64,000 nucleotides of DNA from Entoloma clypeatum (GCA_963565915.1 OY751485.1:4650001-4714000); one strand, 5' to 3'. Positions 11,505 to 21,970 are shown, counted from the first letter of the stretch. Program-made: numbers and translations. The notes: generated from the sequence alone by a model not told the origin.

Positions 11505-11518
11505 TCACCCCCCCTTCA
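11505..11518 (-). promoter_or_regulatory. Polypurine tract of element C
   Basis: Directly inside the 3' LTR, the minus strand reads a G-rich purine run (AAGGGGGGGTGA). This is the usual primer site for plus-strand DNA synthesis. It overlaps the pol stop codon (11516-11518). Confidence 0.75.
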
Positions 11519-14500
11519 AGGCACGGCGTCTCGACGTGTCAGGCGAAACGAGTCGAATATCGCAGCGGAGATCCGACGTGGAGCTCCCGGATGACGTCGG
11601 TAGAAGTCGCGGACTAGGCGCGGAGCGTGGACATTGTCTTCTGCTTCCCAGGAATTCTCTTCGTAGCCATATCCCTTCCATTTGACCAAGAATTGAAGCT
11701 TGCCTCGATGCAGTCGGCTGTCCAAGAGGTTTTCAACATCATACTCCAATTCTTCTCCCACTACCGTCGGAGGCGGAGGAGAGCGGACTTGGCGTCGGAA
11801 AGGGTCGTCGGGAACTAGTGAAAGTTTGACGACGTGGAATACTGGGTGAATGCGGGACATGGAAGGGGGAAGGCGAAGTTCGTAGGCATGTGTTCCGACA
11901 GGTCGGACCACTGGGAAAGGGCCTACGTACCGATGTGCAAGTTTTTTTGTGGGTCGGGTGGTTTTGAGGTCCGATGAGTCTAAAAAGACCTTGTCCCCCG
12001 GGCGGAATGTCGGAGTGGTGCTCCGATGCTGGTTGTAGTATCGCGCCATGTCGTCCTTTGCCTTTGTTAGTGCTGCGCGAGCCTCTTCCAGAGCGGACTT
12101 CATCCGCTCGCTGAAATCTGCTACCGCCTCGATTTCCGTCCGCTTCTCGCGAGGTTCGAATCCCATGCGCGGATGGCGGCCGGTGTCAATGTAGAACGGA
12201 GTTTGACGTGTCGATGCGTGAACATGGTTGTTGTATGCAAATTCAGCCATCGGAAGCCATTCGTCCCAATCATCTTGACGTTCATTGACGAATAGGCGAA
12301 GATATTGTTCCAATCCTTGATTGACCCGCTCCGTCTGTCCGTCCGACTGCGGATGGTAGGCTGTCGAGGCAGCAATCTTAATGCCAAGTAGCCTATATAG
12401 TTCGCGCGTGAACTTGGCGACAAACTGTGGTCCGCGGTCGGAGACAATGGCCTCCGGTAGTCCGTGGAGTTTCCAGACGTTTTGAATATAGGAGCGTGCA
12501 GTCCCGAGTGCGGAGATGTCGGAGTGCGTCGGGATGAAGTGTCCCCGCTTCCCTACTGAGTCCACTACCACCATGATAGCGTCGTAGCCGTGGGCTTCTG
12601 GTAGTTCAGTAATGAAGTCAACACTGGTTACTTGCCACCGCTCCGTGGGGACCGGTAGCGGATTGAGCTCTCCGGAGGGCGGAGTGCGTCGGACCTTGGT
12701 GCGGAGGCATGAGTCGCATGTCTTGCAATATTGACCTATTAAACGAGACATGTGTGGCCACCAGTAATTGCGCGACACCAGTTCCAAGGTTTTCCACCGT
12801 CCCGGATGTCCGGCCACCGGAGTGTCGTGGTGTTGTGTGAGGATCCGATGACGCAGTTGGGGATTATTAGGAACATAGATACGATCCCTGAAGTAGAGCA
12901 AACCTTCCGCTTGCCTCCACTCCGCACTTCGGACGGACCCCGCTCCGACGGTCGGAAGGGATCTGACGACCTCCGCCACACTATCCTCCAGTAGCCCCTC
13001 TCGGATTCCCTGTCGGACCTGGCAGAGGACGTCGCGTTCTTCCCCTTGAACAGTTACCCCACGCATTGCTCGCACTGCAAACAATTCTGGTCGAAGAAGG
13101 ATGATGTTTTCGTTGTCCCGCGATCCGTCTCCGTGGTCCGCTCGTCGGGACAAAGCGTCGGACTTGCCCATTGACTTTCCAGGTCGATGGTGCATTTTAA
13201 AATCGAAACGAGCGAGGTATAAGGACCATCTAGCTTGTCGTCGATTTAGTTTTTGAGCTGTCATGAAGTACTCAAGATTTTTGTGGTCCGTCCAAATCTC
13301 CACTGTCTTCTCCGCTCCTTCAAGGAAGTGCCTCCACTCCTCTAATGCGCGGACCACTGCCAACATCTCCTTGTCATAGATCTCGTAGTTGCGTTCCACC
13401 GGACTGAGGCTTTTGGAATAGAATGCGACAGGGTGCCACTTACCGTCCTCTGTTGGTTGGGACAGTACTGCTCCGGTTGCAAAGTCCGAGCTATCCGCTT
13501 CTACCCGCCACTCCTTTCGATGATCAGCTAAGACCAGGATCGGAGCGGATGTAATCCTCCGCTTCAACTCCGCAAATGCGGACACTTCTCCTTCCTTCCA
13601 AGACCAGAGGTGCCCCTTCTTCGTGAGCTCGAAAAGAGGGCGCGCGATGTCCGAAAACCCTTCAATAAAACGGCGATAGAAGTTAGTGAACCCCAGAAAG
13701 GACTGTACTTCTCGGACGTTTGTCGGAGCAGGCCACTCCGCGACCCCCGCTACTTTCACCGGATCCATCTCTACGCGTCCTTGTTCAATAATAAGGCCTA
13801 AGTATTCAATGCGCGTTTGCTCAAACTCGCATTTCTCTGGTTTTAGATAGAGTTTGTGTTCGCGAAGTCGTTCCAGTACAATCCGTGTGACCCTCCGATG
13901 TTCCGCAAGGGTCTCCGTGAAGATGAGTATATCGTCAAGGTAAACACAAACTACACCTTCAGTGATAAGGTCCTGAAAGATCTCGTTCATCATAGTCTGG
14001 AATGTGGATGGACTATTAGTGAGGCCGAAGAACATCACCAATGGTTCATAGAGTCCGCGATTGGTCCGAAAAGCGGCCTTCCACTCGTCTCCGGGCTTTA
14101 TCCGTACATTGTTGTAACCCCAGCGGATGTCGAGTTTGGTGAAGTATTGAGCGCGTTGAAGTTTATTGATCAGTTCGGATATGAGCGGAAGCGGATACTT
14201 GTTTTTGATAGTTTTGGAATTGAGTGACCGGTAGTCTTGTACAAGACGAAGGGAGCCATCCTTTTTCTTGATATAGAACACCGGAGATGCCATCGGAGAC
14301 TTGGAAGGGCGGATCCGACCAGTTGCAAGGTTTTCCTCCAAAAACGCGTCGAGTTCTTTCTGTTCGTTCGGGGCGAGCGGATATACCTTACAACCCGCCG
14401 GAGAGGCGTCCGGAACAAGTTCAATGGCGTGGTCCCACGTCCGCTCTTCCGGTAAGGTGTCGAAAGAGGTCTTTGAGAATACGTCTTCGAAATCAAACAA

Positions 14501-15586
14501 GTGGTCTGGTACGGAATCGCGGAAAGATTTGGGTTTCTGGTTACTGAGGAAGGCCTCCGATAGACGTTGCGAGATATTGGATGAAGCGCGGATGAACTCC
14601 GCCTCCGCAGGTACTGTTCCGACAAAAAGGCGGTCTCCCTCCTCAAACTCATCCTCTTCCTCATCGTCTTCCGCTAACTCCTCCGTTTCTTCTCCTTCTG
14701 TGACATCCTCCACCCATGGGCCGCGTGGAGCCTCCTCCTCTAGACCGGACGTCGGAGTGGAACCCATCCGACAGGCTCGGATGCGGACTTGTTCGAACTT
14801 CCGCTCCTTCCGCTCTTGGGCTGCCTCCTGTTGGCATGTCCGACATCGTGCAGGACACCGGCTCATCTTCACTTCCCCTGAAGTCCAATCTACCTCGGGG
14901 TTGTGTTCTTTGAGCCAAGTGAAGCCTAACACGATTTCTTGTTTTCCCAAACTTGTGACTGCAAGCTGGGTCCGTTCCGAGTGATCCCGATAGCGGAGCA
15001 CTACGTCCAACACCTCCGTTATTGCTCCGGCCTCATTCGGAGTTCCGTCGATGTTGTATACCGGAATTGCGCGTTGTAGTTTTCGAGTAGAGAGTCGGTG
15101 TTTCTCGACCAGAGTACGTTCAATAAACGATCCTGTTGCCCCACTGTCGAGTAAGGCCTTTTGTGATAGTATGTCTTTAGTGTCGGTAGTTTCGAGAACT
15201 ATGTCTAGTTCGAGGGAATTGTCGGAGCGAGCGGCTACGGCGAGAACATATTGTTTTGGAAGCCGCCGCTCCCACTTAGAGAAGCGGATGCGGATAGGGT
15301 TTGCGGAGTTGGGTGCGACTATAGGATCGTTTGCAGGCTTAGAGATGGAGGGTATAGGATCATATTGTTCCATAAATAAGGCAGCATAACGATTTTTAGT
15401 AGACAACGAGGGCGCACTGTTCACTCGTTGTGAGGAGGAAAATCCTCCTGTCCTCCCTCCGACTCCGCAGACTCCGTGGGCGGAACGGAGTTGCCTTCCG
15501 CCGCGTCCTTGACCACGAGTTGTTCCATGATAAACTCGTCTTGTTCCTCCATCGTCATGAATCGGACGTCGAAGCGAAGGGGGCAT
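11516..15586 (-). CDS. pol: Gag-Pol polyprotein, Pol part, element C
   Basis: A 1356-aa open frame with all domains of a chromovirus Pol. The aspartic protease has LDSGATG at 146-152. Reverse transcriptase carries YLDD at 549-552. RNase H covers about 690-800 ([13 protein letters not shown], then TDHKNLEYF). The integrase zinc domain has H927 and C954/C957. The integrase core is a DD35E set: D990, D1050, E1086. The post-integrase GPF/VGP motif is near 1221. A chromodomain lies at about 1278-1335 (FLVKWKGY core), which would steer integration to particular chromatin. The frame overlaps gag by 166 nt in the -1 register, so expression probably needs -1 frameshifting and the true N-terminus is inside the overlap. 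No broken residue was found. Confidence 0.96.
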   Translation of the reverse strand: MPPSLRRPIHDDGGTRRVYHGTTRGQGRGGRQLRSAHGVCGVGGRTGGFSSSQRVNSAPSLSTKNRYAALFMEQYDPIPSISKPANDPIVAPNSANPIRIRFSKWERRLPKQYVLAVAARSDNSLELDIVLETTDTKDILSQKALLDSGATGSFIERTLVEKHRLSTRKLQRAIPVYNIDGTPNEAGAITEVLDVVLRYRDHSERTQLAVTSLGKQEIVLGFTWLKEHNPEVDWTSGEVKMSRCPARCRTCQQEAAQERKERKFEQVRIRACRMGSTPTSGLEEEAPRGPWVEDVTEGEETEELAEDDEEEDEFEEGDRLFVGTVPAEAEFIRASSNISQRLSEAFLSNQKPKSFRDSVPDHLFDFEDVFSKTSFDTLPEERTWDHAIELVPDASPAGCKVYPLAPNEQKELDAFLEENLATGRIRPSKSPMASPVFYIKKKDGSLRLVQDYRSLNSKTIKNKYPLPLISELINKLQRAQYFTKLDIRWGYNNVRIKPGDEWKAAFRTNRGLYEPLVMFFGLTNSPSTFQTMMNEIFQDLITEGVVCVYLDDILIFTETLAEHRRVTRIVLERLREHKLYLKPEKCEFEQTRIEYLGLIIEQGRVEMDPVKVAGVAEWPAPTNVREVQSFLGFTNFYRRFIEGFSDIARPLFELTKKGHLWSWKEGEVSAFAELKRRITSAPILVLADHRKEWRVEADSSDFATGAVLSQPTEDGKWHPVAFYSKSLSPVERNYEIYDKEMLAVVRALEEWRHFLEGAEKTVEIWTDHKNLEYFMTAQKLNRRQARWSLYLARFDFKMHHRPGKSMGKSDALSRRADHGDGSRDNENIILLRPELFAVRAMRGVTVQGEERDVLCQVRQGIREGLLEDSVAEVVRSLPTVGAGSVRSAEWRQAEGLLYFRDRIYVPNNPQLRHRILTQHHDTPVAGHPGRWKTLELVSRNYWWPHMSRLIGQYCKTCDSCLRTKVRRTPPSGELNPLPVPTERWQVTSVDFITELPEAHGYDAIMVVVDSVGKRGHFIPTHSDISALGTARSYIQNVWKLHGLPEAIVSDRGPQFVAKFTRELYRLLGIKIAASTAYHPQSDGQTERVNQGLEQYLRLFVNERQDDWDEWLPMAEFAYNNHVHASTRQTPFYIDTGRHPRMGFEPREKRTEIEAVADFSERMKSALEEARAALTKAKDDMARYYNQHRSTTPTFRPGDKVFLDSSDLKTTRPTKKLAHRYVGPFPVVRPVGTHAYELRLPPSMSRIHPVFHVVKLSLVPDDPFRRQVRSPPPPTVVGEELEYDVENLLDSRLHRGKLQFLVKWKGYGYEENSWEAEDNVHAPRLVRDFYRRHPGAPRRISAAIFDSFRLTRRDAVP

Positions 15587-16575
15587 TCACGACTGAAGTG
15601 ACCCGTTTTGTTACATCTGAAGCATGCATTGGCATTCTTGCCTTTGACGCGTGAAGTATCAATGTCCATTGCATTAGGGTCCCTTGTCGGCGGAGCGGTT
15701 GCGGATGCGAGCGGAGCTGGACGCGGAGTGAATGGAATGTAGGGGCGAGGGAATACTGAGGTGCCAGGTACTCTTGGTCCGACGACGTTGCGGAAGGCAG
15801 ATGTGCGGGTCGGAGCAGTGGCTTTGAAGGCTTTGTTGGCAATTCTATTGTCGTCGTTGACTCGTGCTGCAGAATACCACTCATCGGGGTTGTCGTCCGC
15901 AGGCCGTCCGTGGGTCAGGGTGGCGATCTCGTTCTGAATGTCGGAACGGAGACCATGGCGGAATTTGAGTACTATATTGGTATCCTCCTGATAGCCTGCT
16001 TTGTCAATGTAGTCTTTGAACTCGTCAATATAGGTCTCGACATCCCGTTGACCTTGATAATAGGATTCTCCTTCGAGGATCAGTCTCGCGTCCTGTTCCT
16101 CATTCTTCGGAGTGAACTCCGTTGTAAAGACGGCGCGGAAGTCCACCCAAGTCCGATAAGGCGGAGCACCGGTCCTCCGCTCTTGTCGGATAATGCGATC
16201 CGCAAAGCGTGCTGCGCGTCCACTCTTCATGAAAGATAAGGCCCAATAAATTTTAGCGTGGTCGTCTGCGAACTGTTCCGGAGCCAGCCCCATAAACAAT
16301 TCACAGGAGTTTAGAAAGGTCCAGCCATTTGCGCGCGATCCGTCGAAGTCTGATGGATTGGCGGGTTTTGCTCGACGCACGCCCGGATTGGCCGGAGCGA
16401 GCGGAGCAGGTGGAGGTGCGGGTGCGGGAGCAGGTGGGATAGGTGGCGGAGCTGGGGCAGGAATTGCGTTGAAGGCGAGGAGGAGTTGGTCAAGTTGAGT
16501 CGAGATATCAGCGAGAGTTTGACGTTGTTCCTGGAACTCGTGCTCGAGCTGTTCAAGGCGATTGGGGTCGTCCAT
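15421..16575 (-). CDS. gag: Gag protein of element C
   Basis: A 384-aa Gag. The proline-rich linker is at about 38-62, the Ty3-type capsid region at about 75-240, and one CCHC knuckle at 318-331 (C318, C321, H326, C331). It would form the particle that packages element RNA. The start ATG at 16575 lies about 150 nt after the primer-binding site. The end of gag holds a hairpin and a T run at the overlap with pol. Confidence 0.94.
   Translation of the reverse strand: MDDPNRLEQLEHEFQEQRQTLADISTQLDQLLLAFNAIPAPAPPPIPPAPAPAPPPAPLAPANPGVRRAKPANPSDFDGSRANGWTFLNSCELFMGLAPEQFADDHAKIYWALSFMKSGRAARFADRIIRQERRTGAPPYRTWVDFRAVFTTEFTPKNEEQDARLILEGESYYQGQRDVETYIDEFKDYIDKAGYQEDTNIVLKFRHGLRSDIQNEIATLTHGRPADDNPDEWYSAARVNDDNRIANKAFKATAPTRTSAFRNVVGPRVPGTSVFPRPYIPFTPRPAPLASATAPPTRDPNAMDIDTSRVKGKNANACFRCNKTGHFSRECPLRFDVRFMTMEEQDEFIMEQLVVKDAAEGNSVPPTESAESEGGQEDFPPHNE
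15433..15449 (-). promoter_or_regulatory. Putative -1 frameshift signal (T run within a hairpin)
   Basis: Near the end of gag the coding strand reads AGGAGGA-TTT-TCCTCCT, a perfect 7-bp stem with a 3-nt loop, preceded in frame by GAT. The Phe codon TTT can re-pair one base back (TTTT run), giving the pol frame. The same T run and stem occur in A (2902-2918) and, with a 6-bp stem, in G (23659-23673). The function is inferred. Confidence 0.45.
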
Positions 16576-16724
16576 TACTATGCGCGGAGCAGAATCACCG
16601 GTTACGGAGAGGTAATTAGAAGAACTGGAAGGGGTGTGAGATGTATCGGAGTCGGACGCGGACGAAGCTACTCCGAAGCGCGGAATCGTGACAACGATGC
16701 AATCGGACCCGGTCCAATTAGATG

Positions 16725-16734
16725 AGAACTTTCT
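16725..16734 (-). promoter_or_regulatory. Self-complementary primer-binding site of element C
   Basis: AGAACTTTCT here pairs with AGAAAGTTCT at 16855-16864 in the LTR. The latter lies about 30 nt from the TATA-like ATAAATA at 16891-16897, so it should be the first bases of the transcript. This matches Tf1-type self-priming. Confidence 0.72.
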
Positions 16735-16736
16735 AC

Positions 16737-17170
16737 TGTAAGGGCGACCTTACGATCCAAGACTCAAACTCAGATACTTGCAAGGGAGATCCGAAGTTTA
16801 GATTGAGCAGTCTAATAAGTAATACAACACATACCTTGCAAGGGAGATCCGAAGAGAAAGTTCTAAGGATTCCCCTGCAAGCTAGCTGCGATAAATAGTA
16901 AAATGAGATATGAAATAAGAGATAAAACGAGACACATGAATGATGAGCAATGATCGGGAGTAGCGATGAAGGATGAATGGAAACAAGATGAATGATAGTA
17001 CCTGCGATCCGACGTGCGGAGTAGCGGATGGGGGCGGAGTCGTCAGATGCGGAGAGGCGGATAAGATGTCGGAGACAGCGGATACGATCGGAGGACGTCG
17101 GAGATGGTGGAATAGAAAGGAAAGGAGGAAAGTAAAGGAAAAGTGAAAAGTGAAAGTGGTTGCCCTTACA
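16737..17170 (-). repeat. 5' LTR of element C (434 bp)
   Basis: Identical to the 3' LTR. It should drive transcription leftwards, with the start near 16864 and the TATA-like box at 16891-16897. Confidence 0.96.
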
Positions 17171-17470
17171 GGGCCGTGGGGCGCGAGTTGACGCCGTTGG
17201 GCGTGGGTGGAGGCGTTGGGCATGAGTGGAGCAGCATTGGGGGTGAGTCGAGGCCGTGGGGCTCGAGTGGAGGCTGTGGGGCACGAGTGGAGGCCATGGG
17301 GCGTGAGTCGAGGCCGTTGGACACAGGAGGGGCCGTTGGGCATGAACGGAGGCCGTTGTCCGTGAAAGTAGGCCGTTGGGCGCTAGAGGGGGCAATAGCG
17401 GGTGGTTGGCCACAAGTGATGGTTGTTAGCCATGAGTGGTGGGTGTTGGGCGGAGGTGGTGGCCATATGG
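17171..17470. repeat. Left 20-bp minisatellite array, part 2
   Basis: Continuation of the array interrupted by element C. The first 5 bp (GGGCC) are the second copy of its target duplication. Units of the GTGAGTGGAGGCCGTTGGGC type, degrading towards 17470. Confidence 0.85.
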
Positions 17471-18540
17471 AGTGGAGGTGGGGGATAAAAAGAACTGTGG
17501 GAACGTTTCGCTGGCCGTCGACTTATGGTTCAACTTTTGGCGATTGCCGAGTTGCTCGGCAGCCAATGCCGAGCGAGTGTGTCATTGGAACTCACGGCCT
17601 CAATGCCCAAACCGTGGCATCACAGGCCTCAAATATACTTATTAACTGATTTAGGGATGTTTATAAACAAACCTATAAGAAGTATATATACAGTTAGATA
17701 CATGAGCCATGTATGGTAGAGAGTCTGGGCAGCAAATTGATGTATCAAATCACATTGTAAATCGTGATAAACAGTGCATCATGAGTTACCTCAAACACAA
17801 AAAACATCATTTCCTCACTTTCTCCTTTCCACAACCCCTTTAAACTACATGTAGTAAATATATACTATTGCAACATTGTATGTAAAGCTATTCAGACCAT
17901 GCAAATAAAATTCAAGGACTTAATAAGGTGAATATAAGCAAAATAGGTCAAAAATTTGACCAGAAAATTTTACTTCAGCTTTGGATTCTCCCCATTCAGG
18001 GGATCTCACAGCACATTTGTTTTTAAAATTTGGTGGATTAATCATGGAGATATAACACTTTTACTGAAATATGCACATTTGATTATTTCTATCTTATCTA
18101 GACATCTTAAAATTATTCAAGGTGTTTCAGAAGGTCAATATATATGTATTTATGAGTTCTATGACTTAAAACCCTTATTAGACCATGAGGAAGGTGCCGC
18201 GCGCACCCACACGATGCATTCTGCGCATTGTTTACTATTATTTGGTGCAGAGCTCTGCATCGCTATATCATAAGATCCGTGGTGAAATTTCACAAAATAG
18301 ATACATAGTCAGTGACACAAAATGCTCTAATACTTAATTGATATAGTGCATAAGCTTTTGCTGCCCCTGTGTAAGACATGTAGGCAGATGTGCGATGTTT
18401 TTTTAAGTGTGTTTATATTTAGTTGACACATTTGATGCGCGCCTGATGCGCGTCCAAATGAGGGCAGGCTATTTGCCCTTATTTGCTTTGGCTGCTTTCT
18501 GGGCCAAACAAACCCTTTGCCCAGTTCGCCATCTGACTTT
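17471..18540. other. Interior of hAT-like element, no gene seen
   Basis: AT-rich stretch without a transposase-like or otherwise recognisable reading frame. A 105-aa ORF at 17956-18273 resembles nothing I know and is probably chance. Confidence 0.6.
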
Positions 18541-19030
18541 CATGCCCACTCTTGCCCAACGGCCCTTTCTGGCGCCCAACGCCCCCCTCTAGCACCCAAC
18601 GGCCCCCTCTAGCGCCCAACAGCGTCCTTTCGTGCCCAACAGCTTCCTTTTATGTCCAACGGCGTCCTTTCACGCCAAACGGCGTCCCTTTGCCCCCAAC
18701 AGCCTCCACCCACGCCCAACGGCCTCGACTCACCCCCAATGGCGTCCCTTCGCCCCCAACGGCCTCCACTCACGCCCAACAGCCTCCACTTGTGCCCAAC
18801 AGCCTCCACCCACGTCCAACGGCCTCCACTCATGCCCAACAGCCCCCTATCGCGCCCCACGGCGTCGACTCACCCCCAATGCCACTCCATATGCCCAATG
18901 GCGTCCACACGCCCAACAGCCCCCTCTCAATGGCCTTGTCAACTCACGCCCAACGGCCTCCCTTTGCGCCCAATGGCATCCCATGCCCAACTGCCACGAT
19001 GTGTCCCCCTTTATTGCCCAACGGCCGACA
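18541..19030. repeat. Right 20-bp minisatellite array
   Basis: C-rich tandem array with consensus GGCCTCCACTCACGCCCAAC, about 24 units with variation. It is the inverted counterpart of the left array. It yields proline/histidine-rich ORFs in several frames, which are artefacts of the repeat. Confidence 0.88.
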
Positions 19031-19249
19031 GCCACATAAATACATGTAGACACCTTGTACTAGTACCCAAAAAGACCAGTTTCAACCGGTCTTTTACCAG
19101 TCTTCAACAAAAAATTTTTTGGTCAAGACCAAAGACCGGGCCCTTCCCATTTTAGCATAGACCAAGACCGCGGTCTCGGTCTATTTCGGTTCATTTTCGG
19201 TTCAGTCTGGTCTGGTTCCAGTCCTATTGGACTGAACCTTGAAACACTA

Positions 19250-19257
19250 TTTGCAAC
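19250..19257. repeat. 8-bp target site duplication, right copy (TTTGCAAC)
   Basis: Same octamer as 10602-10609, directly after the terminal CACTA of the hAT-like element. Confidence 0.92.
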
Positions 19258-20948
19258 TCCCCGGGAACGTTCTCTCAGATGATGGCTAGTCTATTTCGGG
19301 ACCAGAGCTGCCAATGTATCTGCGTGATCTACATGGATGACATCATGGTTATCGGTAAAACCAAGGAAGAACTCGCACGAAACACCAGAGAAATCTTACA
19401 GATCCTATCAGACAATGATTTGTTCCTAAAGGAGAAGAAGTGTTTCTGGGAAGTAACAAAATGTCCTATATTGGGATATGTTGTTGGTGAGGGATGTGTT
19501 GAAATGGAAACTGAGAAGGTGGATACGATCCGAAACTGGCAAGCACCCACATCAAAAAAGGAAGTTCAGAAGTTCCTTGGATTTGCTAACTTCTATCAAC
19601 ATTTTATTGAAGGGTACTCAAACATTGCAAAACCTCTCACTGCGCTCACAGGCGGTACAGCATTTACTTGGGGACCAACAGAGCAGCAGGCCTTTGAAGG
19701 TCTCATATGGGCAATTACATCAGCACCAGTCTTGGCATTACCGAAACCAGATGGACAGTTCAGGGTTGAAACTGATGCATCAGGCTATGCCATGGAGCGG
19801 TACTCTCTCAGAAGCAAGACGACAAATGGCATCTCATCGTGTTCTTGTCACAGACCATGTCCGCGGCCGAACAGAATTACGAGATATACGACAAGGAACT
19901 CCTGGCGGTCATGGAAGCATTGAAAGATTGGAGACAGTATCTGCTCGAAGCCAGGGAACATTTTGAGATCTTGACCGATCACAAGAACCTGGAATATTTC
20001 TGTCGTCCTCAGGACCTAAATCAATGACAGTGACGCTGGAAGATGAAGTTACAAGACTATGACTTCGAATTACAGCATGTGCCCGGAAAGACCAATGCGA
20101 AAGCGGACATCCTGTCGCGCTTACCCTGGTATGAAACAGAACTCAAACCACAAGACAGTGACCAAATGCTCAAGGAGGGACTATTTTTGAAACGGTTGGA
20201 ATCAGAAGATGTGGTACAAATGGAGATGTTCACAGAGGAACAATTCTTTGAAGGGGGTGAAACATCTGATTCCATCAAGATTGGAAACGTCACAACCATT
20301 GAAACCCCATGGATCACACGCATCAAGGCTTCGAACCGCATGGAGACAGAAGTGACCCAAGGTCTGAAGAAGAATCCTCATTGGTATCAGCAGGAAAATG
20401 GGATCACCTATGCAGGAGAACAAGTCTATGTCCTGCCAGATCCACAATTATGTCAAGATTTGATGTTTGAATCACATGATGCACCAGTAGCTGGACATCC
20501 AGGACAGTACCGAACACATGAACTCCTCACTCACACCTACTGGTGGCCTACCATCCTGCATGATGTGAAGAAGTATGTGAAAGGTTGCGACACTTGTCAA
20601 TGCAACAAGATCAACCGACAGAAGCGACATGCTCCGCTACATCCCCATGCAGTGCCAAGTCACCCATGGGAAGACATAGGGATCGACATTGTGGGACCGA
20701 TACCAGAATCTGATGGAAAGAATGCAATTCTGGTCATCACGGATAGACATTCGAAGATGCTTCACCTCATTCCAACAACCATGGAATTATCGGCTGAAGA
20801 ATTAGCCAAGATCTATTGGGATCAGGTATGGAAGCTTCATGGGATCCCCAAGAAGATCATCAGCAATAGGGGACCGCAGTTTGCTGTGAAGTTCATGGAG
20901 ATACTCTGCCGCATGCTAGGGATCAAGACCTGGCAGCGCCTTGCACCA
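19258..20948 (+). pseudogene. Gypsy relic D, part 2 (RT, RNase H, integrase)
   Basis: Continues the RT of 10456-10609 after the hAT-like insertion: RT active site MDD (CVIYMDDIMV), RNase H (TDHKNLEYF), integrase zinc domain (GHPGQYRTHELL, CDTCQ) and core (DIVGPIPESDGKNAI). A one-base loss near 19795 shifts the frame in RNase H, and stops occur near 20026-20033. The integrase ends at about 20948 where a Copia sequence begins, so the 3' end is lost. Confidence 0.88.
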
Positions 20949-21970
20949 TGAAACTCAGGCTGGTTCCTCATCCGCCCCGCCACCTTATTTGCAACAATTG
21001 CAGTGCTTCTGGTCATTCGAAGGAACACTGCTGGGAACCTGGAGGAGGGGATGTGGGTGGCTGTGACTGCTATCTGGCAGCACATTCCCAATGGGCTAAA
21101 GTTTTTATTGCTATGGACACTACAAATTTACAATCCTTGCCTGTGTTATCCCCACCTATGTCTATTTCTACAGAACATGATACAGATACATCACCAGCGA
21201 TAGACAATCCTGTACCAGCGTCCCTGGTGAAATCTGATGTCCTTTACACCTATAACGTGTCTGATCCCATGTTCCCAGTCTGGCAATGGTTTCCTCTTAC
21301 CCAACACCTTATCTAGAATTTGTTTGCTCTGTGGACTCCTTCACCCTTATCTCTCTCTCAAGCTGTTTCAACATGATACTCAATTCTGGTTGTACTATAC
21401 ACATTATTTGTGATCGCCGACATTTCTGGACATATGACGAGGCTGGAGCTGTGTCTGTTGGGACTGCCGACTGTGGTACCCTGACTACTCTTGCGAGAGG
21501 TGAAGTCCGTTTTACAGCTTATCTTGGTGGCCATGTCCGCACCATTTGCCTTCATGATTGCCTTCATGCGCCCAACGTCCCAATCAACTTACTTTCCATA
21601 GGAAGCATACAAGAGCACAGCTTGCGGCTTGTGTTTGAAAAGGGCGCTACGAACATCCACTTTCCACAGCCGTTGCCTGGACCTGAACTTTCTCTCTTGG
21701 CTACTGTCATCCACCAGCTTTCCTTCCTTCATTGTTACTTTGTTGAGCCTCCTTCTCTGGGTGTTGACTATCTGACTCCGTGCCGTCATGATCTCTCAGC
21801 AGTTGCATTTCCCATGCTATCTGTGGATGCTCAGATCTCGTTCCCTCATTCCAGGAAACAATGGAGCTCTGGCACCGGCGTTTCAGCCACCTTGGGATGG
21901 ATTCGACTCAGGACATTTTGACAAAGGATTTTGCGAAGGGCATCAAGTTTATGGGACCATTTCACCACCC
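20949..21970 (+). pseudogene. Copia relic F, part 1 (gag end, protease, pre-integrase)
   Basis: Encodes a CCHC knuckle (CNNCSASGHSKEHC), a Copia protease with an altered active site (LNSGCT where LDSGAT is usual) and the start of the GAG-pre-integrase zinc domain (LWHRRFSHLGM). The 5' end, including any 5' LTR, is missing at the junction with relic D, and frames are shifted near 21310 and 21900. Element G interrupts it after 21970. Confidence 0.85.
21966..21970. repeat. 5-bp target site duplication of element G (CACCC), left copy
   Basis: CACCC recurs at 28043-28047 directly after the 3' LTR. Confidence 0.9.

Larger units (their letters stand above)
11071..17170 (-). mobile_element. Intact Ty3/gypsy chromovirus C
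   Basis: A complete 6100-bp LTR retrotransposon on the minus strand. It has identical 434-bp LTRs, a GGGCC target duplication, a self-complementary primer-binding site, a polypurine tract, and open gag and pol in the -1 relation. The C-terminal chromodomain places it among chromoviruses. Identical LTRs and unbroken frames mean the insertion is recent and the element may still be active. It landed inside a 20-bp minisatellite of the hAT-like element. Confidence 0.97.
10610..19249. mobile_element. Non-autonomous hAT-like DNA element, interrupted by retrotransposon C
   Basis: The ends form an inverted repeat (TAGTGTTTGAGGGTT on the left; TAGTGTTTCAAGGTT reading in from the right, 13 of 15 matching) flanked by an 8-bp duplication TTTGCAAC. 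An 8-bp duplication with TAG ends fits the hAT superfamily. Subterminal GACCGG-type motifs occur at both ends. Without element C and its duplication it is about 2535 bp. No transposase-like ORF is present, so it would need a transposase in trans. It carries 20-bp tandem arrays in opposite orientation near the two ends. Strand cannot be assigned. Confidence 0.85.

Noticed and set aside
18552..19155. Several overlapping Pro/His/Thr-rich ORFs of 135-167 aa
   Set aside because: They are open in three frames because the 20-bp repeat unit contains no stop in any of them; composition follows the minisatellite, not a protein family.
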